The notes under the pieces are model-generated. The model made no database searches, had not been told where the DNA came from, and worked only from the letters and a program-made list of their open reading frames with translations. From Adineta vaga (Eukaryota > Rotifera), in contig CP075494.1 of NCBI GenBank assembly GCA_021613535.1, positions 8,618,001-8,682,000 of the forward strand: DNA of 64,000 bases. Direction: 5' to 3'. Made by a program: the position numbers and the translations under genes. Of this stretch, positions 1 to 14,104 are shown piece after piece (positions within the stretch are counted from its first letter, which is position 1; the number at the start of each line of letters is the position of its first letter).

Positions 1-281
1 GAAACAAAGAGGATTTTCTATCTGTTGGAGTTCTTAAATTGAAAGCTAATGACTTCTTTGACCTATTTAATCCTTTCATTTACATTTTTATTTATTGTTC
101 GAAGAAGGGTAAATGATTTTCAGATAATTGAGGATTATGGCGAGAATAAAACCTAATAGAACATTATTCTAATAAGATCTACTCTTAAAGAATATATGTA
201 TATTTTAATTCAAAAGACATTTTTCCATGATAAAAGGATTGTCATGAATGTAATAAACTAAAGTATGAAAAATGTGATAGT
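1..281. other. AT-rich flank, no gene seen
   Basis: No open frame or recognisable motif. It is probably the 3' flank of the minus-strand GPCR that ends at 282. Confidence 0.5.
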
Positions 282-1322
282 TTAAAATTTAGTTGTTTGT
301 AATCGTGGATTTTTATTTGATACAGCTTTTTGTGCATTTGTTGTCGTCGGCTGAACTCGTCCTGCATTTGTTCGACTACGAAATTGATTAGTTTTTACAT
401 ACAGAAAAGTTCTTCGCCATTCTTGCCAAAAACGAACATCTAATGCAGCAATGATAATTGGATCTAGGACGATTTCAATAAAATTAAGTAATCGAACATT
501 ACGAGTAATTATATCATCACTGATTGATATTTGAAAAACAATAACATTTGGTGACCATAGTGAAACCCAAATAATATAGAAAAGAAGAAATTGAATAACT
601 AATGAACGATTATATTTTTCACGTGCCGAAACATGATGTGCTGCTCGTTGTAACGTTGATGTTAATCGAACATGACGAACGCTCATATAAATGACGAGAA
701 TGTTGAGAAAGATCGGAAGAGCAAACGCAGTGATAACATTGAAAACTTGAATGTAAATATTTGTATAAACAACTTGACAAGAATCTCTTGGAATTATTTT
801 TATTTGACTCCAACCAGTATAAAATTGTACAAATAATGAAATCGCTGGTAAAATATAGATGAGTAAATGCGAAAGAATCAATGATTTAGTATGAATACGA
901 TAAACATTTCGATTATATGCAATTTGAATATAACGACAGACATTTAAAGCTAAAAGAATATAGACTTCAAGAATGTTCATATAGTTGTCGAGAAGTGCTT
1001 CGAAATAATACATAAATAAAACCCATGATCGATTTGGATTACAATCAGCTGTTGTTGTGTAAATAATATAGATAAAAAAGTATCGAAAAAGTAGAAAAAT
1101 ATCTGTCACTAAATATGCATAGAGCCATTGCATTGAACTTTGTCGAACGGAGGAACAAAAGGCTAGTTGTAACCAAAAGATAGAATGAGTAAATATAGCT
1201 GCAATACAAACGATAAGTCGAGCTCTTCGATTTTCTATAGCTGACTCTGTCCATAAGAGTGGTTGTGGGCATAGAACATCTGTACCATTCAGACTCACTA
1301 ATGGCAATGTTATATTATCCAT
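282..1322 (-). CDS. Orphan rhodopsin-like (class A) GPCR, single exon
   Basis: Intronless frame of 346 aa. I start at the ATG on 1322 (MDNITLPLVSLNGT); the longer open frame has no upstream ATG. The N-terminus carries two N-glycosylation sequons (NIT, NGT), followed by seven hydrophobic segments. The end of TM3 reads NVCRYIQIAYN, a variant of the E/DRY motif in which the acidic residue is Cys. TM7 ends DPIIIAAL, a variant of NPxxY lacking Tyr. A Cys in TM3 and one in extracellular loop 2 (DSCQVV) could form the class A disulfide. The tail is basic and rich in Thr/Asn/Gln. It should act as a plasma-membrane receptor. The ligand cannot be told; intronless divergent GPCRs of this kind are commonly lineage-expanded in rotifers (inference). 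Confidence 0.8.
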   Translation of the reverse strand: MDNITLPLVSLNGTDVLCPQPLLWTESAIENRRARLIVCIAAIFTHSIFWLQLAFCSSVRQSSMQWLYAYLVTDIFLLFRYFFIYIIYTTTADCNPNRSWVLFMYYFEALLDNYMNILEVYILLALNVCRYIQIAYNRNVYRIHTKSLILSHLLIYILPAISLFVQFYTGWSQIKIIPRDSCQVVYTNIYIQVFNVITAFALPIFLNILVIYMSVRHVRLTSTLQRAAHHVSAREKYNRSLVIQFLLFYIIWVSLWSPNVIVFQISISDDIITRNVRLLNFIEIVLDPIIIAALDVRFWQEWRRTFLYVKTNQFRSRTNAGRVQPTTTNAQKAVSNKNPRLQTTKF

Positions 1323-2475
1323 TTCGAGTGGCAAATGTCTTCTTGAGAGTTTCTTTAGCAAATATGACAATCTAGAAAAGTGCTTTATCTATATATATAT
1401 AGATAGACATTTACCTGATAATTAGAAAGATGACGGAAGCTTATTTGATGTGCATGATAATAATGAACTTCTGTACTGTCAAAAAATAATATGATAAAAG
1501 GACATCTAGCACGATACCTAGTTGAATCAAAGTATATACAGTGTATTCATCATTTTATAACTCAACAAAAGACGAAGTACTTAAAAGCTCAATATCTATT
1601 TTTCAGTAAAGAAAAGTTCCATCTTAATTCATGCTAGAATACCTTTCATTTGTTGTACGATAGATCTTAACGGATCAAATGCACTTGGTATATATTAAGA
1701 GTAATTGAAGCAAATTATAACCATCTCAATACTAGACTTGTTATTTCAATTATAATAATGATAGTGAAATAAGATCGTTATTTTCTACTTTATTATGAAT
1801 TTCAATTGGGTGTATGGCATGCTACAGAAATAGATAAGAAAAGAAAATGTAGTATCAGATATTCATATTCAGAGGTAACGATAGAGAGCAAAATAAGTCA
1901 AAGACAATATGCTAAAAGCTTGAGAAAGAACATTTTAATAATACAGATATGTAGAACAAAATTATAATATATTAACAGATTGTTAGAAAGTTCTTTTCAC
2001 TTATAAGTTGTTGTGAGACAGTTCGACATTCTAGAGAATCCATTAAAAATTAAAAAAACTCATTGAATTGTCATTCTAAATACATTTCGATATAGTATTG
2101 ATGAACAAAAGAATACATTTGCTTCCTGGTCATTTGAAGAATAACTGTCCTTCTAGAGCTATTGAACGTGTTACAATCTTGTCTACACAACATGCTTTTG
2201 GACAGTTTATAATGATCATTGTTACTCCAGGGTTGTATGCTTCTTTCAAAATTTCAGGTCTCATCATCTATATCATTCAGTTATTAATAATTATACTCTC
2301 GCCAGTTCGTTCACTATATTTTGTATGCGTGCCGTAGCGACATCTAGATTGACATACGCAACCGCGAGCGAGGATATTATTTTTTGCTTCGATAGAAATG
2401 GCGAAGGAAGAAAATCAAATCACTCTGTATCTATAAATAAAATATATAATATAGTATTTATTGATTTCCTTTCCG
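1323..2475. other. Intergenic region between divergent GPCR and DLD
   Basis: About 1.15 kb of AT-rich DNA between the 5' ends of two divergent genes, so it should hold both promoters. Open frames at 2098-2540 show no family resemblance and overlap the DLD leader. I see no reliable regulatory motif. Confidence 0.4.
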
Positions 2476-4647
<2,172 letters not shown>

Positions 4648-4683
4648 ACATTTATCAACATTATCTCCATTAAAAACAACGTC

Positions 4684-4905
4684 ATTTGATTTCTTTTTCT
4701 GTTTTGTGTAACTTTAGTTTATTTTTGTTTTGCACCTCTCAGAGATCATCTAATAAACAAAACACGAATAGTACTGTCTCCGTAACAATTAGACAGTTAA
4801 TAAAATGCAAAAAAAGTTTTTTACGTGACTAAAATCATTTTTATATGTCGATTACGTCTCTGGATCTTGTTCATTCAATATGAAAATAAAATACAACTCT
4901 TTCAT
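4684..4905. repeat. DLD 3' flank, older copy duplicated at 7690-7912
   Basis: The downstream flank of DLD is recognisably similar, in the same order, to 7690-7912. Shared blocks include the gatcatct..aa block, the gtacygyc..taacaattwg block and the cttgttcattcaatwtgaaa block. Divergence is high, so this is an old direct duplication about 3 kb apart. Confidence 0.5.
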
Positions 4906-5202
4906 CATAATCTCTAGTAATTATCTTTCTTAATCAGTGATAATAAGTATGATGTGAAGAAGTTACAAGTTTATTTCAAATCAAAACTATACAATAAGTT
5001 TCAAGAATGGATGAGATGAAATATCTAACATGCATGGTATACGAAATGGAAGAATTTCTAAACAAAAAATAAAGATTAGAAAAGTATATTTTTTTATGAC
5101 ATAGTTATGTTACCAAAAAGTTTAACATATTTTGACATTTGTGATAGTATCCTGAATTACATGTGAAAGAAGATGAAAAAAAGAAATATATCGTTCATCA
5201 TA

Positions 5203-5635
5203 TCATAAATCTTTTTTAAAATCAATATATACTATACTATCCTCTTCAATTGTAAAGTGACCATCAGCTTTAAGAACTCTTAGGAAATTAATCTTGTATT
5301 GATCAGCTTGTAAATCAATAGCATTTGTTAAACATTTTGTTATCCAATCCATTCATTTGTTCTGGTGTATCTGAAAATTAAAATCTTACACTGATACTCA
5401 GATTGAGAGTGAGGCAAATGCATTACTAATACATTGCTCTGTTGTTCTAATTACATTGTGTTCACCATGCTTCAAAATTGCATGACTATTTCGTTTGTTT
5501 TCATCAATAACACAAATTTTTACAGGTTTATGAGATTCATTGAAGACAATACATCCTGTCATTCTACTTCGGCTAAAGTATTTATTTGGTCTATTTGGAA
5601 AACGCAATTGACAGGCATTCTAAATCTAGTTTTCG
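5203..5635 (-). pseudogene. Decayed two-part coding remnant, family unknown
   Basis: On the minus strand an open stretch (about 5635 to 5398) encodes a compact hydrophilic protein segment containing MTGCIVFNESHKPVKICVID and ends at TGA. The sequence then continues after a possible 27-nt GT..AG gap as TPEQMN. It needs a one-base shift to become DWITKCLTNAIDLQADQYKI and ends VYIDFKKDL-stop at 5203. The stop, the too-short intron and the frameshift together indicate a decayed gene. I do not recognise the family. Confidence 0.45.
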
Positions 5636-5659
5636 TAATTTTCTTTGAAGAATGAAATC

Positions 5660-6977
5660 AAAATCAGAGACAAGAGTAAATGTAAAACTAATTATATACT
5701 ACCCTATTGTTTTATATTTTCTAGAATTAAATATAGTTTTACTCAATATCGTGTGTGAAAAATGAACTAATTTTTCTTTTTGAATTGCAAATTTCTAATT
5801 GAAATATATATTAGTATGAATAATATATTAAAAAACTTATAAGCAACAATATACGATGTATTTAACATAATAAAGTAGAATATATTTTGTGTGAACTCCT
5901 TTCACAGGCACTACTGAAAACTAAAGAAATGCGAAGAATAATAGATCTTCAAAAGAATTTGTGGAAGAATAGCGCAAGTTGATTAATTGATATAGTAGCT
6001 ATAAACACTCTCAACGTATCAATTTGAAATTTATAGATACTATCTCTTATAGTGCTCCATTATTCACTAGAAAGAAGTGTTGATAGAGTTGTTGTTATTG
6101 TTGTGGACTATATTTACGATATAGGAATATTTGCACTCTGTTGTACGGGTACAATAACATTATAATATAATATTTTCGTGTGCTTCCCTGAACTGAAGAC
6201 AAAGAAAAACAAGATTCCGTACGCATCTCTCTCATTGATATTGATAGATTAAATAGTTATTGCACGCGAATAGACCAATCGAATGATTTAGTACAGCAAC
6301 ACAATACATGCAGTCAGATATAAAGAAGGCAAAATATATGTGTCACAATCATTTTATAGGTTTGCGAAAGTTTTTTCGTCTTCAATTTTTTAGTAACGAA
6401 AGAAGAGTGAGTCTTAAAATATGATTTTAATACTCCTTTATTATCGAATACCTACAAAAAGTATTCGATAGAGAAAAAAATTAAATGAGATTATAATTCA
6501 GTCTCGAGATACTGGTAAGATTTAATGTAAAATAAGGTCAATTCGAAAATAAACTCTCAGTTACATAAGAAAAATAGAAAACAATGATGCTAGCATGAAC
6601 TTCGATACGTCTTCACATTTCATTTATAATAAAACTATGTTATTGATGATAAATTGCTAATTTAAACAAAGGTAGCTGCATCTATATAAATATATGAGAA
6701 AATAGTTATAGTAGTATATAACCTATAATATACAACATATGAGTACAATAAATCATGATTCAGGGGCAAATTGAAAAATAGAAATATGACATAAAGTCCT
6801 TTTACAATGAGAAAAAGTTACTTTCTTAGGTTATTTTACTTACAAATATGTTCGGTTAATGAAATTAATAAGAAAACAGATTTTTAAAAAGAACGCTTTA
6901 TACAAAATAGAGTATTATAATGAGAATTGATGTATTTTTAGTGTTAATCTTACATAAAAGTCGTATATTAAATTATT
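5660..6977. other. Intergenic AT-rich DNA, nothing recognised
   Basis: About 1.3 kb with no supportable coding potential; only short A/T runs. Confidence 0.4.
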
Positions 6978-7611
6978 ATGAATGATACTAATCATTTTCA
7001 AGTCAAAACATCATCTGAAAATGGTGAAACAAATCAAGTAGAATTAAATTTTCGAAATATTCCAGAAGCTGATGCTGTTCAACTACTTCATGGACCATTA
7101 TGGGACGCTATTAAAGAAACAGCATATGCACATAAAATTAATCAAGTTCAAGTTTATCGAAAAGCATGCATGCTTGAAATAGAAGAAATTCTCAAGAATC
7201 TTGGATTTTCTAAAGCACGATCTGAAAAATAGATAAGTGATAGTCTTACTAAAGTATTTAAGTTTAAAAATAATAGTGTATCACAAATTATTCCACAATT
7301 TAAATCGAACGATTCAGGTAAAAGTGTTTATAGTTTTGAAGGTATTCCAGGTGTCGCTTGTCAATCCAAAGCTGCATCAGTTTCTTCAACTGTTGAGAGA
7401 AACATCGGTATAAATAAAGAACATATAGATCAATTAATGTTCTTGATTCAGAGGATCCATGTATTAGAAATGAATACTTACGTTATTTGTCAGAATGTTA
7501 GGAATTCTACAAATAGATTATAGTAAAACTGTTCAAAATGTCGCATTTCATCAACCGACATATAAAAATGAAATGAGTTATATTCAAATGGCATTTGGAA
7601 CACCGAAATAA
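6978..7611 (+). pseudogene. Unrecognised gene remnant with in-frame TAG and frameshift
   Basis: An ATG frame of 84 codons (with segments such as VELNFRNIPEADAVQLLHGP and WDAIKETAYAHKINQVQVYR) hits TAG at 7230-7232. The same frame then stays open for nearly 100 codons more to 7521. A further coding-like tail (QIDYSKTVQNVAFHQPTYKN ... FGTPK) lies in another frame and ends near 7611. A preceding part (LDSEDPCIRNEYLRYLSE) is also out of frame. The mixture of one nonsense codon and at least one frameshift, without plausible introns, points to a recently decayed or processed copy. Family not recognised. Confidence 0.5.
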
Positions 7612-7689
7612 CTCCGTCAAAAAGCTTATATATTCGTAAATCTATGTGAGGGCGAGAATGTGATTAAGCATCAGCAATGACATATTCAA

Positions 7690-7912
7690 CATCTTCATTT
7701 TCAATGTTTGATTTCTTCCACTTCTACTTTTTTTTCTGTTTTCTCAGTGATCATCTATAAAATATGAACAGTACCGCCATGATAACAATTTGCTAGTGAA
7801 TAAGAAGCAAGAGTTTTTCATGTGTTGAACTTTTTTGTATGTTGATTTATATAGACGTAATGCCTGATTATTATCTCTTGACCTTGTTCATTCAATTTGA
7901 AAGGAAAACAGA
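7690..7912. repeat. Second copy of the DLD 3' flank
   Basis: Diverged direct duplicate of 4684-4905 (see that entry). No DLD exons remain in front of it; the unrecognised pseudogene stands in their place. Confidence 0.5.
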
Positions 7913-8606
7913 AACAATACGATGATTTCGAGGACAAGAAAACGTAAAAATGAATTTTTCTGCTGTCAAGCAAGATATTACCTTGAAAAATTGACTGTCT
8001 TTAATAAAAATCCGTTTGAATTTTTTTCTTCGTTCGAAAACGATTATTGTACTTATTATCGGTTGTTTTATATCAAAGAAATACTTCAATCGTTTGTCAT
8101 CGAACTAAGTCAACTTTAATTTTTCGATTTCTGTTTTCTTCGTCAAACAAGAAGGAAAGGAATACTGAGTAAATTTATTTTTGCATTTTGACAATATTCC
8201 GATAAAAGATAAGAAATATCTTCAAAGATTATTCTGAACAAAACAAAAGAAATCTTGCTAATAGTATTCTTCACAATCATTGGTGATATAATATTCGTTC
8301 TTCTCATATTATTTTAATCGACTTTTTTCCTATGGTGCTGATTGAACTTTCTTTTTCTCGGTTTTCTTTTGTAATCGTATTGCATTGAATGTATGGACAC
8401 TCGAGTTGCTAGCAATGACAGTAACATTTGTTTGATCATTATGCTTCCGAACACTATAATGCCCTTGTGCTGATAGCTAAAAGAGAAAGAGAGAGAGAGA
8501 GAGAACGAGAGAAGGAGACAAAGAACACATACACTTTTCTTTTTATTCTGACTGTTATTTCTTTCTTTAAAAACTGTTGTAATGCAGGTGAAAATCTTCT
8601 CTTGAT
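7913..8606. other. Intergenic region with (GA)n microsatellite
   Basis: No convincing gene. A purine (GA)n tract lies at about 8480-8517. The stretch just before 8607 reads tttaaaaactgttgtaatgc then AG, a possible splice acceptor for a leader of the next gene. Confidence 0.4.
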
Positions 8607-11519
8607 ATGGCGCTTAATTATGAAACATTAATACGTGCTGTTAGTAAATCACCTGAGCAACGAACAATCACTGAAGTGAATGATTTTATAGTTCCATGGT
8701 TAAAACAATCATTAAAAAAGAAACAAGGAATATTTCAAAAGATTTCCGATGGTAAAATCGATGATTTGTTGTTTCTCTTTGACGAAGTTTCGTTTTTTTT
8801 AAAGATCTTATCTATGATATTTGTAAGGCAATTATGTTGGAACGACGTCCAGCATGGGATGTTGTTATTCGACAAAATGATCCAGGTGATACGTAAGCTA
8901 TTAGTCAAGATTATTTGTTATGTATTGTTAGATAATTTGTTTCTTAGATTTTATATTATCTTACAAGGTTCAGTGAATATATATCGACTTGATGATGAGA
9001 TACCTAAATCAAGCGAAGCAGAAGTGAATTTTGAGACTGAATTTATCAAAGTAGACAATGATCCTGAAAAACGTGAAGAATTTATTGCACAAACTTTTGG
9101 TAACTACATCGTTACGTTAGGTAAGCATCAAACAAATGAAAGGTTCTCGTGAGGGTTTGAAAAATATTTTTATTTCTCTGTACCCAGTTACGACTATCAG
9201 CTGTCATCAATTCAAATGTCTGTCTTATAAATAAGAACACGAAAGGTTTATGTTTCTACATAAATCATCGATCAGACGATTTTGACAGTGTTTTTTTTCT
9301 AAGCTGTAAATCATAATTAGTTCTTTTGTACATGAGATTGTTTATCAGAAGTCTAATTTCATAGATACTTCAAATTTTAAAGTTTCAAATAATATGACGT
9401 ATCACTATATACAATCAAAAATGTTTCATTAGAAGAGGGAAATGAATTTTGAAGGACCTTTACAAAATTTATCGTTCCATAAATAATTTCTTTGAGAGTT
9501 TTTCAAAACAACTATTTTTCTTACAAGATGATCAAGTTACATTGATCTATTTTGTGATAATATATACTTCTATAAGATCAAATAATCCTAGAATATTTAC
9601 TTCTTAAAAAAGAAGAACTTTCACTTTTCAATCATATGTCGATTTAACCTTGTAACAAAAGAATTTATTGGCGAACACTTCTATATTTAGTGGGTGGTTC
9701 TGATTTTGGAGAACGAGCACTTATTACAAATGAACCTCGTAGTGCAACAGTAATGACAACCTCACCAACTGATCTATTAGTTGTTGATCGCGAAGTTTTT
9801 AATAGGTATGTCGAAACAATAATTCTCCTAATTCACTCGAATTTATCTTCAAAAACAAATTAGAACATTGAAATCGGCACATGAAAAAGAACTACAAGAT
9901 AAAACCGAATTTATTAATCGTAGTCCTTTATTTTCGTCATGGTCAGCAAGATTAAAACGTCTGGTTAGTCTTAGTTTAGAACGAGGTAGATTTGCATATG
10001 ATAGTGCACTGTATAAACAAGGTACACCTGCTGATGCAGTTTATTTCATTTGGAGGTAAAGAAATATTTTCTGTCCTTTTTTTCCTCTTCAATTTACTAA
10101 AAGCATTCTTTCTTCTCTTCTATTTAGTGGAGAAGTAAAATTAAGTATGGATCCATTATTACATTGGGTTCAATATCCGCATCTTTTACCACAATCAGAC
10201 CCAATGAAACAGTAAAATATTACTACTTATGTGTTGATCGCATAGTTTTACTCAAACATATATATTTCTAGACGTGCATTAGAATTATATCTTCCAATGT
10301 TACAATTATCTCGTCAAACACATACGATGAGAAGTGAAAGTTTTTCGATAAAACGTCGTTCTATGACATTTGCCGAAGCTGAAAAAGAACGTGCTTATCG
10401 AACAATTCAAGTTGCTCTACTAAATACAGGTGATATTATTGGTCTAGAATCCTTTGTCTGTGATCTAACAACACATATGAATTCAGCAAGATGTACAGCA
10501 CCATGTGATCTTTTTTATATTTTAAAACATAATTTTACTCGTTTACAAAAACGACATGCCACACAAGGACTTAGTGAACGTCTACGAGAAATTGTTCTTC
10601 TTACATTACAAGCTTATCCATCACGTATTTTAAATCTACCATTATTTACATCTTTAATGAGACGACAATTAGCACCAGTCATAATTGATGAACAACAACA
10701 TTATCAAAATAAACAATCATGGATTTTTCGCATTCATAATAATTCAAATTCTGTTTGTTATATTTATCTTTTGTTGTACTTTAATTATTCATTGATTGAG
10801 TTATATATATATATAGAATACTCGTCGATTACGAACACCATCACCTCATCCGCCAACACTTAGTCACACTTCACCAACACGTCTAGCTCGAACAACACAA
10901 TTGGGAAGTGCAGCCGCAGTACAATATATGACCAATGATCATGTTCGAGTTAGTAAAATTGAAGATCGTTTAAAACAATGGCATGCACAACTTGGTAATG
11001 ATTCAAAAACACAAATTCGAGCATTAACACGATATGTAAAAGATAAATGAATCATCTTTGTATTGCATTCTTTTATATTTATTTCTTGTAGAATATTGCA
11101 CGACCGACTAAGAGTGCTCTGATGCGAACATCATCACTTGATCTATCGAAAACACACTCTCGCTCTTTGAATATTTCACCCAGGTAAACGATAATTAGAT
11201 TTTTCAAAAAGATCTTATATTATTACATTTGCTATAGTGTGTCTAATTATAACAATGAAATGGTAGTTCCAATTGAACTACTTCCAGAAGCAGACAGTAC
11301 TTTAAATGAGTCTCTGACGACATATCCATTTGTATGTCCGATTAGTTTTGCTTATTTTGATTTGAATTCTATAAGCATTTTTAGAATATATCTTCTCAAT
11401 CAACTCAGCTACCTCAATTGCGGATGTATACGAATCAAGAACGATATGAAGATCTTCGAGCTTATCTCAAACAAGCATGGAAAGAATTTCGTAAACGACC
11501 TATTCCAACTGTTTATTGA
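8607..11519 (+). CDS. Cyclic-nucleotide-binding domain protein (CNBD2-like)
   Basis: Multi-exon gene with about ten introns, most of 45-65 nt; one long intron (about 9121-9690) splits the first domain. Start MALNYETLIRAVSKSPEQRT. The first cNMP-binding domain reads WDVVIRQNDPGDTFYIILQG and then the phosphate-binding cassette FGERALITNEPRSATVM, with the Glu and Arg that contact the cyclic phosphate retained. A second cNMP-like domain follows (YKQGTPADAVYFIWSGEVKL ... GDIIGLESFV) with a degraded cassette, so it may be structural. The C-terminal part is Ser/Pro/Thr-rich and ends KEFRKRPIPTVY. No kinase, channel or GEF domain is seen, which matches CNBD2-type proteins linked to cilia and sperm in vertebrates (family knowledge; role here inferred). 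Confidence 0.8.
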
Positions 11520-11829
11520 ACTTCTTTTTCTATTTTAAATAAATTCACTATAATAATAGTTGTATTTGTGCAAGTGTATTATTGTAGATACTTATATGCA
11601 CCAACTAGCTCACAGTTAAAAACGTGCTTTGCGACAAACGATGAGAATCATCAAATTATATTTTTACTATTTTATTGTGGAAATATAGCTATACACAAAT
11701 TCATTATCTTAATTTTTTATTCTGAAAACCTACACCAAAAAGAAAATGACCAATTTATTATTCAGTTTATCAATACACCATGTAGTAAATTCTCTGGGAA
11801 AAAGAATAAACTTTTACTCAAATGTTCAC

Positions 11830-12612
11830 TTACGCATTTACTGGCGATGCGGTTGTAGTACTACGAAACGATGCGCGTTTTCGTGCTGGTAACGAGTTAT
11901 TGCCAGGTGAATTTGTCTGGTTTACAAATGGAGTTGGTCTTGTACCCTTGTTTCCTTGGCGTGAGGGTGGTGTAGATTGAACAGTATTGTTGCTGGATGA
12001 GTCAGCTTGATTGGCTACTGTTGTTGATCGTGGACCAGCAGCACCCTTGTTTCCTTGGCGTGAGGGTGATGTAGATTGAACAGTATTGTTGCTGGATGAG
12101 TCAGCTTGATTGGCTACTGTTGTTGATCGTGGACCAGCAGCACCCTTGTTTCCTTGGCGTGAGGGTGATGTAGATTGAACAGTATTGTTGCTGGATGAGT
12201 CAGCTTGATTGGCTACTGTTGTTGATCGTGGACCAGCAGCACCCTTGTTTCCTTGGCGTGAGGGTGATGTAGATTGAACAGTATTGTTGCTGGATGAGTC
12301 AGCTTGATTGGCTACTGTTGTTGATCGTGGACCAGCAGCACCCTTGTTTCCTTGGCGTGAGGGTGGTGTAGATTCAGCAGTATTGTTCGATGTTCCAACT
12401 TGTTGCATTTGTGGAGGTGCTCGTGAGCCCTTAACTGGTTTATTTCCTTGTATTTGCGGAAGTTTTTGACTCGCTGTAGTTGTGTCTTGATTCTGATTTC
12501 CATTAGTATCAACAATATTTAATTGACTACTAAGATCAATCACTGAGTTAGCTTGCGATGCTACCAATGTGAAAACCACCGATAATAGAAAAAGAGAAGT
12601 TCTGCATACCAT
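11830..12612 (-). CDS. Secreted low-complexity protein with 33-aa tandem repeats
   Basis: Frame of 260 aa starting MVCRTSLFLLSVVFTLVASQ, a clear signal peptide (cleavage likely after SQA). The body is Ser/Thr/Asn/Gln/Gly-rich and carries about four and a half copies of a 33-residue unit (core SRQGNKGAAGPRSTTVANQA, then an NNTVQS part with an N-glycosylation sequon). The units are near-identical at DNA level. There are no cysteines after the signal region, so it is probably a disordered, heavily glycosylated extracellular or mucus/cuticle component (inference). The stop codon lies inside a strong donor (gtaagt). Splicing 40 nt to ttttcccag would replace it by a short tail (NAEFTTWCIDKLNN..FFLV, stop near 11720), so the C-terminus is uncertain. 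Confidence 0.75.
   Translation of the reverse strand: MVCRTSLFLLSVVFTLVASQANSVIDLSSQLNIVDTNGNQNQDTTTASQKLPQIQGNKPVKGSRAPPQMQQVGTSNNTAESTPPSRQGNKGAAGPRSTTVANQADSSSNNTVQSTSPSRQGNKGAAGPRSTTVANQADSSSNNTVQSTSPSRQGNKGAAGPRSTTVANQADSSSNNTVQSTSPSRQGNKGAAGPRSTTVANQADSSSNNTVQSTPPSRQGNKGTRPTPFVNQTNSPGNNSLPARKRASFRSTTTASPVNA
11940..12365. repeat. 99-bp coding tandem repeat (about 4.3 copies)
   Basis: The unit of exactly 99 bp (33 codons) recurs almost unchanged. The outer copies differ slightly (a PP for SP change, an Ala/Asn change), a pattern typical of internal homogenisation with divergent edges. Confidence 0.9.
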
Positions 12613-14104
12613 TGTTATGTTGGGAGAACGGAAGTAATAAAAAGAATCTTTTACTGTTGCTTGTATTTAGAAAAAGCCTGTATATTTATATGTCCGTATA
12701 TTCATTTCAGATTACTGTTTGTACTTTTTCAGCACATTATTCGATATGGAAACAGCTGCAATGTAGTAAAAATAATAGTATCTGTATATTTCGATCATCA
12801 ATAATGTCAAACAAAGATTTCTAATAGTCACTTAGATTAAAAATAGTAGAACGATATACTTTTTACTGTCATTATCATTCGAAAAGATTCGCTGGGTACA
12901 TATTTTCGTTCGTCATTCATAATGATAATGATGTCAAAGTGTACACCAGTTGGCTCGTTGGCGAGATGTACTATTTCAGTATTAACGATAAAAAACAAAA
13001 TGGATGCCCAACCAATTAGTGTACTATTCTAGCTATCGTATGATACATTCGATCATACTTGATTTTAATTATCTCGTTTATATTTTGCAATTATGGTAAT
13101 TCAATATAATCAAATAACTACTATTTCCTGCGTTATAATGCTTTGCAAATATCCTATTTTTGGCAAATAAATGAAATGATTGTCGCGGATACGACACTTT
13201 ATATCTTTTTTGTAAAAATAAGAAAATTGGAAGTATCAAGAATGAATGTGTGTCAAAATTCAAGTGCATTTTCATGGATTAATACAAATATACGAAATCT
13301 CGGTATTCATATTCACAGATTTAGTGGTGAAGTTTCTCACTATTCGACAAATTTCGCTCATGTAATTCAATACAAAATAAATTAATCTATTTCTTTCAGT
13401 TTCATTTGTATCCAAATCTCCATAGAATTGATTTTGAATGAGAATGACACATTTCTTATAATGAAAATCAAAATGAGAAATGCAAAACCTTCTTCTTAGT
13501 AGTAACATCGTTACTACATCTTGATTGATGATAATTGTCTCAATGACACACTATGACAGTTATATTATAAAATTGTTTTTTAATTTCGGAAATAATTATT
13601 CTATAATATCATCTATATTTCTAGTTGACATTGTTGAAGATATATAGGTACTCATTGACATATCTATATTCCAAAGAAATCTTCTTTGTAAATGAATCCA
13701 ACCGCAAGATAGAGAACTAATCTAATTCGTCGACATTGTTTAACATGTGATTGATAAGAATACATTTGCTTTTACCAATCCGATGTAGATCCTATGACTA
13801 TTTCATATAAGAATAATCTTGTTAAAGGCCACTATATATGTTAGAATAAGAAAGTCATTTTTCTTTTTTACACATATATATGTAAAGCACAAAAATTACA
13901 TTATTTTCTTGAGAGAAAAAAGTGGTTGGTTATTTTAAAGTTTCAAAGTCGCTGTGTTGTTGTTTGACGAGAAGAGAGAAAAAGGAAGAGGAGCAACGCC
14001 ATGAGATTTTGATAATAGAATATAATCTTCTTAAAAAACTGTGAGCCATCATTCTGGTGCGAACTTTCAGTGCAGTAATTCTTTATTACTACCAACAAAA
14101 AGAA
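12613..14104. other. Intergenic region, nothing firm
   Basis: Contains short open frames on both strands (13078-13508) without family resemblance. A candidate splice acceptor (actttcag at about 14062-14070) lies just ahead of the next gene. Confidence 0.4.
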
